Below are positions 32,769 through 37,253 of a stretch of 37,253 nt of DNA, one piece after another (within the stretch, counting starts at the first letter, position 1; the number at the start of each line of letters is the position of its first letter). The stretch comes from Planctomycetia bacterium (GTDB lineage Bacteria; Planctomycetota; Planctomycetia; Planctomycetales; Planctomycetaceae). The stretch is taken from assembly GCA_016200145.1 (NCBI GenBank), contig JACQFH010000171.1:1-37253 (forward strand), written 5' to 3'. The notes below the pieces were generated by a model that saw only the letters and a program-made list of their open reading frames with translations, had not been told where the DNA came from and did not search any database. Position numbers and translations under genes: made by a program.

Positions 32769-33818
32769 CTACCGGCGGAGCAACTGGTAATCGGTGTTGT
32801 TCTTGTCGAACGCCACGTCGGGGAGACGCTCGTCGATCTTGATGTTCGTGTACCCGTAGTATTCGATGAGGGTCGCTTCATCGAGCGCAGCGGCGTCGGC
32901 TGCTTCCGTGCCGGCTTCGGGCCAGCCGAAGTTGCGGATGCAGACCGGCAGCGACAGGTCGCGGTCGATGTAGGCGATCGACTTGCGATACACGGGCTCG
33001 ACCTCTTTGCTGTCGTATTCCACGATCCAGCAGTCGCAGTGGCGCCCCATGAACTTCTGCTCCGGGTGCATCTCCCAGCGCACGCCCCCCTTGAGTGTCA
33101 GGTCGCGCTTGCGGTACTTGAGAATCGTGTCGGCAAGCTGCAACAGGCCCATCTCGGTGACAGGGTGCCGCGATTCGGCCATCGCCAGCGACCCGGTCGG
33201 ATCCAGTTTCATCAAAGGCAACTTTTTCTTGATGCCCCCCAGCCGCACAAGCATCTTGTCGTCGTATTGGCCGACGACGTGCAGCAGCTCGCGTCCTTCG
33301 TCTCCCCCCTCGACCCACTTCATATACACGCTGAAGGGATGATGCCGCAGCTTGAGCTCGATCGACTGCAGGTCCTGCAGGTCTCCGCCGTCGAGCCGTT
33401 CCTGCTTGACGAACGTCGCCGAGTAATCAGGACAGCGCTCGATGCGGTGTTTGCCGACTTCGAGCAGCGCGACATGCAGTTGCAGGGCCAGTCGGCTGCC
33501 ACGGATTGCCGTCTGAATCTGCTTGTTGAGCTCGGCCGCCGGCAGTGACGCCAGATTCGCGGACGCCCCTGCGGAAGCGGCGGGGGGCGAGCTGCTCGCG
33601 GGCGCGGTCGTCGACTTGGCGGCGGCATCCAGCCCCGCGCCGGCCGGTTTTGTCCGAAACGTCAGGAACAGGATCCCCAGCGCCATCATGCCGATCATCG
33701 CGGCCAGGCAGTTCTGGCGCGAGGTTCCGGGGGGAATCGACAGGCGCTTGCGGAATTGCCAGATCTGTTTGAAGTTCGGACGGCTGCGGAGTTGCCAGAT
33801 CTGCTTGAGTCGCTTCAT
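32769..33818 (-). CDS. DUF1571 protein (copy 2)
   Basis: Predicted 349-residue membrane-anchored protein. A basic start holds a tandem motif (KQIWQLR then KQIWQFR), followed by one hydrophobic segment (about 38-54: LAAMIGMMALGILFLTF) and an Ala/Ser/Pro-rich spacer. The DUF1571 core has DYSATFVKQERLDGG (from residue 131), RHHPFSVYMKWVEGGDEGRE, and RHPVTEMGLLQLAD. The function is unknown. It has the same order of blocks as the 17161-18069 gene, so the two are paralogs. No clear ribosome-binding site precedes the 33818 ATG. Confidence 0.85.
   Translation of the reverse strand: MKRLKQIWQLRSRPNFKQIWQFRKRLSIPPGTSRQNCLAAMIGMMALGILFLTFRTKPAGAGLDAAAKSTTAPASSSPPAASAGASANLASLPAAELNKQIQTAIRGSRLALQLHVALLEVGKHRIERCPDYSATFVKQERLDGGDLQDLQSIELKLRHHPFSVYMKWVEGGDEGRELLHVVGQYDDKMLVRLGGIKKKLPLMKLDPTGSLAMAESRHPVTEMGLLQLADTILKYRKRDLTLKGGVRWEMHPEQKFMGRHCDCWIVEYDSKEVEPVYRKSIAYIDRDLSLPVCIRNFGWPEAGTEAADAAALDEATLIEYYGYTNIKIDERLPDVAFDKNNTDYQLLRR
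33744..33809 (-). repeat. 36-bp tandem duplication inside DUF1571 copy 2
   Basis: Residues 4-13 and 16-25 are two versions of (L/F)KQIWQ(L/F)R(S/K)R. At the DNA level both contain CAGATCTGGCAA. The offset is 36 bases, so the frame is kept. The duplication sits in the positively charged, cytoplasm-facing start of the protein. Confidence 0.7.
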
Positions 33819-34268
33819 GCGTCGTCGATCCTGGAGCGCGGGCCTGGAGCGCGGGACCGAGGTCTCGCCCCGCGATTGATGATTCGATTACGGATCACCC
33901 TCGTTGCCGCAGTACCTTTGGCGGCCGCGGAGGTCATCCTGACAACTGCGCCGTGGCGGATCGAGCCCGCACGCAGCGCTCGCATTAAACGTCGGAATCC
34001 CCGTCACAGCGGTTGCAGGCATTCGTCGGAACACGGAATAAACGTTGCTTTCCGAGCGTCCGCCACACAGGCAGTTCAGTCTTTCTGGCATCAGAGGAAT
34101 TCTTTCGGCAGATTTCCCAGCTTGCCAACTCCGGGCAACCCGCAGGGTGCAAATGGTTTGACGCAGGGCGTAGAATGAAGTTGAGCGCATTGGGCGGACC
34201 CAAGGGAAAACCCGTGGGCCTGGAAGATGCGTCGTTTTGCGATCCGGACTGCTTGGGGATTTCATCGA
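33819..34268. other. Divergent gap before hemH
   Basis: About 450 bases with no supported gene. A direct repeat (CCTGGAGCGCGGG, twice around 33831-33856) lies near the DUF1571 start. A TAGAAT near 34170 could be a -10 box for hemH, but I find no good -35 box at normal spacing. No RNA structure stood out. Confidence 0.4.
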
Positions 34269-35330
34269 GTGTCGCTTGAAAAGCCTGCTTATGATGCAAT
34301 TCTCGTCGTTGGATTCGGCGGTCCGGAACAGCCTGCGGACGTGATGCCGTTTCTCGAAAACGTCCTGCGCGGCCGCAACGTCCCCGCCGAACGCATGCGT
34401 GAAGTCGCCTCGCATTACGAGCACTTCGACGGCAAAAGCCCCCTCAACGATCAGATGCGCGACCTGATCGCCCGGCTGCGCCCCGAACTCGAAGCGCACG
34501 GCATCCACCTGCCCATTTTCTGGGGCAACCGCAACTGGCATCCCCTGCTGCCTGATACTTTGCGCGACATGGCGGCCGCCGGGGTCCGGCGGGCCCTGGC
34601 CTGGGTCGCCAGCGGCTATTCCTCGTACTCGGGGTGCCGGCAGTACCTGCAGGATCTCGAACGGGCCAGGGCCGCTGTCGGTCCTGGTGCGCCGCAGGTC
34701 GCCAAGCTGCGAGTGTTTTACAATCACCCCTCATTCATCGCGACCAGCAGCGCCCGGTTGCAGGCGGCGTGCGAGCAATTGCCGCCCGATCGGCGCGGCT
34801 CGGCGCACCTCGCGTTCACGGCACACAGCATCCCTTCGTCAATGGCCGCGACCTGTGCGTATGAGCAGCAGTTGCTGGAAACGTGCCGGCTGACTTCTGA
34901 ACAGGCCGGCGCGGCTCCCGATTCCTGGCAGCTTGTCTACCAGAGCCGGTCGGGACGGCCGCAGGACCCGTGGCTCGGCCCCGACATCCTCGATCACCTG
35001 CGGTCGATCGCTGCGCAGGGAACTTCGGACGTGGTCGTCATGCCGATCGGTTTTCTCTCGGACCATATTGAGGTGCTGTACGATCTCGACTTCGAAGCGC
35101 AGAATCTGGCGCAGGAGCTGAACCTCAACATGATCCGTGCCGCGACCGTCGGCACGCATCCCCTGTTCGTCGGCATGATCCGCGAGCTGATCGCCGAGCG
35201 TCTTTCCGGGACGCCCGCCCACCCGGCGATCGGCGCCAACCCCGCCTGGCCGGACGATTGCCCTGCCGATTGCTGCCCGGCGCCGCGCACTCCCCCCCTT
35301 AGCAAGGGGGGGTCAGGGGGGGGCGGGTGA
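34269..35330 (+). CDS. hemH: Ferrochelatase, possibly [2Fe-2S]-type, with repeat-derived tail
   Basis: Predicted 353-residue enzyme that inserts iron into a porphyrin in the last steps of heme synthesis. The N-terminus AILVVGFGGPEQPADVMPFLENV, the iron/porphyrin histidine in FTAHSIPSSM (H186), and the acid in SDHIEVLYDLD (E268) are clear. Cysteines C123 (YSGCRQYL), C331, C335 and C336 (DDCPADCC) fit the four ligands of iron-sulfur ferrochelatases; this is inferred. The last 14 residues and stop come from a C7/G7 repeat. I use the GTG at 34269, with GGGGA 8 bases upstream and a family-like start; the ATG at 34227 adds 14 residues. Confidence 0.9.
   Translation: MSLEKPAYDAILVVGFGGPEQPADVMPFLENVLRGRNVPAERMREVASHYEHFDGKSPLNDQMRDLIARLRPELEAHGIHLPIFWGNRNWHPLLPDTLRDMAAAGVRRALAWVASGYSSYSGCRQYLQDLERARAAVGPGAPQVAKLRVFYNHPSFIATSSARLQAACEQLPPDRRGSAHLAFTAHSIPSSMAATCAYEQQLLETCRLTSEQAGAAPDSWQLVYQSRSGRPQDPWLGPDILDHLRSIAAQGTSDVVVMPIGFLSDHIEVLYDLDFEAQNLAQELNLNMIRAATVGTHPLFVGMIRELIAERLSGTPAHPAIGANPAWPDDCPADCCPAPRTPPLSKGGSGGGG
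35291..35330 (-). repeat. C7/G7 hairpin repeat, copy D (forms the hemH tail)
   Basis: Read on the minus strand: TCACCCG, eight C, TGA, seven C, TTGCTAA, seven G, A. On the plus strand it encodes the final PPLSKGGSGGGG and the TGA stop of hemH. Confidence 0.88.
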
Positions 35331-35343
35331 ACGTGAGAAAAGG

Positions 35344-35446
35344 GAGGATAGAGGATCGAAGATGGAGGATCGAGATTCGCGAACGAGATTCTCGCGCCAT
35401 CCTCGATCTTCCATCCTCCATCTTCGATTTTCCCTCCTCGATCTTC
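35344..35446. repeat. Heptamer GARGATN inverted repeat (hemH-AroDE gap)
   Basis: Four units left (GAGGATA, GAGGATC, GAAGATG, GAGGATC; 35344-35371) and seven opposite units right (35398-35446). The right run reaches the stop codon of the AroD-AroE-like gene. Related arrays are at 28121, 32707 and 36989. Confidence 0.85.
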
Positions 35447-36930
35447 TACCCTTCGGCTTTCGCCAGCGTCGCCTCCACGACATCGGCCGGCAGTTCCTTC
35501 CCGGTGATCGTCTTGAAAACCGTGGCGATGTAGTCGCCGAAGATTTTCAGGGGCTCGATGATCTTGCAGCCCCGTTCGCGGGCCTCGCGCATGAGGTCGC
35601 TTTCGCCCGTCAGGTTCGAGAGGTCTGTGACGAACATCGGAGGCCGGAGGAACGCCGGATTGACCTTAACACCAGGGCCGGCCGCGCCGCCGGTCATCTT
35701 GTCCTGCGCCTGCGCCTCGGAAATGATCACGACGTCGCACAGCGTGTCGTACATGTTGGCGATGGGAACGTATCGCGCGCCGGTGGCCTGGGCCAGGCGC
35801 TGGGCCTCGCCATCATCCGCGGCGGTCAGGCTCAGGAGCCCCTTCCGCTTCTGCACCCCGACGGCCACGCTGCGGGCCATGCCGCCGGCGCCGATCACGA
35901 ACACATTGCGGCGGTCGAGCGGCCGGTCTTCGGCCGTCTTGGCTCCCAGGGCGGTTTCGACGACCCGCAGCACGCTCTTCCAGGCCGTGTTGTAAGCGTG
36001 CCAGCCGTCGGCCTGCTTGACCACCATGTCGGCATACTGCGCCTTGCGCGCCGCTTCTTCGATGTCGGTCGCCAGGTTCAGTGCCCGCTCACACAGTTCC
36101 GGATTGGCCAGCAGCACGTTGACGTGCAACGTGTCGAGCATCTGGTTGATCTTGTCGGACACGCCGATTTCAAGCTGCAGGCAACGGATGTTGAGCTGCT
36201 GAGCGGCGAATCCCGCGTTGAGCAATTTGACCGCGGCGATCTCCGTCGGGCCAAACCCGGCGACCGCCACGAACCGGGTCTGCGGCCCGATCTCGCGGAA
36301 GCGATAAATCTCTTCCAGGTCGGCGACCGTCGCCTGCCCCTCGTGCGCTTCGAGGCCCCGCTCGAGCGCGCCATAGATCCACGGCGCGCCGTATTTCAGC
36401 CCAAGCAGCGAGAACATCACTCCCGGTTGCCCCAGGCCCATTCCCACGACTGGGATATTGCGCTTCTTGCTGATCGTCGCCAGCAAGGGCCACGCTGCGT
36501 CGAGCGTTGGAGTGGGGCCGACCAGCTTCACGACGTCGGCCTTGGCGGCGATCGCCTTCTCGATGATCGGCTCGAGGTTCGCAAGCGGCTTGGTCATGCT
36601 CGTGTAGCTCACGACCCGCTTCGTGTTGCCGAAACGGGGGATCTTGTCGGCGATGTCGAGTTCCAGCTCGACGTACGCCGGGGCGGTGATAATCGCCGTG
36701 CGGAGCTGCACCAGCCGCTCGTCTTCGGTGCCGTCCCAGTTGCCTCCGTCGGCTTTCCGCCGGCACGACACGAGGATCGGCTTCGAAATGCCTTCCATCA
36801 TCTCTTTGAGGTCGGGCTCTTTTCCCAGTCGGTCGAGCCGAAACTCGATCAGATCGCACTGCGGCGCGGCGTTAAAGAGATCGACTTTGCCGAGTCGGCG
36901 GGATTCAGGAGCAACAGCGATGCAGAGCAT
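35446..36930 (-). CDS. AroD-AroE-like fusion (dehydroquinate dehydratase / shikimate dehydrogenase fold), active sites altered
   Basis: Predicted 494-residue cytoplasmic protein. Residues 1-210 fold as type I 3-dehydroquinate dehydratase: DLIEFRLD (E29, R31), VSCRRKADGG (R57), ADVVKLVGPTP (Schiff-base K135) and EGQ (Q199). Residues 215-494 resemble shikimate dehydrogenase, with the nucleotide loop VIGAGGMAR (347-353). Several catalytic positions are changed: the dehydratase histidine is T110 (SYTSM), its substrate arginine is M172, and the dehydrogenase Ser-x-Ser, Lys and Asp sites read GFGPTE, NPE and NTA. Both activities are therefore doubtful. The start at 36930 (MLCIAVAPES) is the first canonical residue; the frame to 37086 begins in a repeat. 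Heptamer arrays lie on both sides. Confidence 0.85.
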   Translation of the reverse strand: MLCIAVAPESRRLGKVDLFNAAPQCDLIEFRLDRLGKEPDLKEMMEGISKPILVSCRRKADGGNWDGTEDERLVQLRTAIITAPAYVELELDIADKIPRFGNTKRVVSYTSMTKPLANLEPIIEKAIAAKADVVKLVGPTPTLDAAWPLLATISKKRNIPVVGMGLGQPGVMFSLLGLKYGAPWIYGALERGLEAHEGQATVADLEEIYRFREIGPQTRFVAVAGFGPTEIAAVKLLNAGFAAQQLNIRCLQLEIGVSDKINQMLDTLHVNVLLANPELCERALNLATDIEEAARKAQYADMVVKQADGWHAYNTAWKSVLRVVETALGAKTAEDRPLDRRNVFVIGAGGMARSVAVGVQKRKGLLSLTAADDGEAQRLAQATGARYVPIANMYDTLCDVVIISEAQAQDKMTGGAAGPGVKVNPAFLRPPMFVTDLSNLTGESDLMREARERGCKIIEPLKIFGDYIATVFKTITGKELPADVVEATLAKAEG

Positions 36931-36988
36931 GGGGGGTCCGTAGTTGGCGATGCGTTGATTGATCAGGAAGCCGCGTTCAAAAAACAAC

Positions 36989-37016
36989 GAGGATGGAGGA
37001 TCGAAGATGGAGGATG
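36989..37016. repeat. Heptamer GARGATN repeat upstream of the AroD-AroE-like gene
   Basis: Four units (GAGGATG, GAGGATC, GAAGATG, GAGGATG) in the 100-base gap between two minus-strand genes. Oriented opposite to the right-hand run at 35398-35446, so the gene is bracketed by inverted arrays. Confidence 0.82.
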
Positions 37017-37030
37017 GAAATTTGTGGGCC

Positions 37031-37253
37031 TCATCGTTTTCGTGGAGGAGTAGGACTCGGTTTGCAGAAGAACTCGGCCTTATCAATCATTCCGTTGAGC
37101 ATGGCCCCTACGCGTTGCCAACTCGAATCGAGTTGCGCGTGTCGATTTGCGTCGATGTAACGGCAATCCAAGGCGTGATCTAGCCACGCTTGTGTCTCCA
37201 TCGCCTCTCCCAATGCCTCATTGATCTTGTTGGAAAATGCCGCAATATACCAC
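37031..37253 (-). CDS. Four-helix-bundle protein (S23/IVP-like), 3' part only
   Basis: The last 73 residues of a gene that runs off the right edge. The frame is open through the edge: WYIAAFSNKINEALGEAMET, then QAWLDHALDCRYID and RVGAMLNGMIDKAEFFCKP. This is the typical C-terminal half of the four-helix-bundle family first seen as intervening-sequence proteins in 23S rRNA genes; elsewhere it occurs as a stand-alone gene of unknown function. No rRNA sequence is present here. The start is not in the window. Confidence 0.75.
   Translation of the reverse strand, partial: WYIAAFSNKINEALGEAMETQAWLDHALDCRYIDANRHAQLDSSWQRVGAMLNGMIDKAEFFCKPSPTPPRKR

Noticed and set aside
35362-37053. 563-residue plus-strand frame opposite the AroD-AroE-like gene
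   Set aside because: Antisense shadow; it begins and ends in repeat DNA and has low-information composition.
37031-37253. 23S rRNA intervening sequence
   Set aside because: The protein family was first seen there, but no rRNA sequence flanks it; it is more likely a stand-alone gene.

Overview
The window reads as chromosome of a planctomycete (Planctomycetota). Pointers are the high GC content, an LEPR-XLL-type export motif (LEDRQLLSA) at the start of a large beta-helix protein, two separate DUF1571 genes, a PQQ-like propeller beginning with a DWPRWGGPRGDG-type motif, a fused AroD-AroE-like protein, several signal-peptide-bearing proteins of unknown function, loosely packed mostly single-gene transcription units, and some GTG or TTG starts. 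No rRNA, tRNA, CRISPR array, transposase, phage or plasmid gene was found.

Layout. 0.1-4.5 kb: a secreted PQQ-like propeller and a divergent propeller/phosphoesterase fusion. 4.5-7.0 kb: a small hypothetical gene, then a three-gene cassette (glycosyltransferase, RmlC-like sugar epimerase, DUF6817). 7.0-10.7 kb: a secreted esterase and a two-domain M16 peptidase on the minus strand. 10.8-11.3 kb: a scar in which a LysR remnant meets a truncated antitoxin-like coiled-coil gene. 11.4-17.0 kb: csrA, a secreted protein of unknown function, and the LEPR-XLL beta-helix protein with a strong terminator. 17.1-20.9 kb: DUF1571, an MFS transporter and an ATP-grasp-like gene. 21.1-26.1 kb (minus strand): a PhoPQ-activated-type hydrolase, a Tat-exported TIM-barrel isomerase, an M20 amidohydrolase and an M50 protease. 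26.4-30.3 kb: a hypothetical gene, argB and argD (arginine synthesis), and an ECF sigma factor. 30.5-37.3 kb: a POT transporter, a pilin-like small membrane protein, a second DUF1571 gene, ferrochelatase hemH, the AroD-AroE-like fusion, and the end of a four-helix-bundle gene.

The most unusual content is intergenic. Many gene borders carry short interspersed repeats. Several are built from 7-bp units (GAACGTY, ACTCAGT, GARGATN, NNNTCCG). Others are hairpins: a C7/G7 family with four copies, and a GTAGG-hairpin family with two copies that differ by compensatory base changes. Some copies run into genes. One lies in frame inside the ATP-grasp gene, one forms the tail of hemH, one forms the last codons of the ATP-grasp gene, and one forms the N-terminus of the PhoPQ-type hydrolase. 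The second standout is the AroD-AroE-like fusion, where most expected catalytic residues appear to be replaced although both folds remain recognisable.

The genes do not form one pathway. Links that can be supported are argB-argD (arginine), the glycosyltransferase-epimerase-DUF6817 cassette (probably surface or secondary sugar modification), and the M20/TIM-barrel pair (a likely two-gene operon). Functional names are from recognised motifs and remembered families, with no database search.
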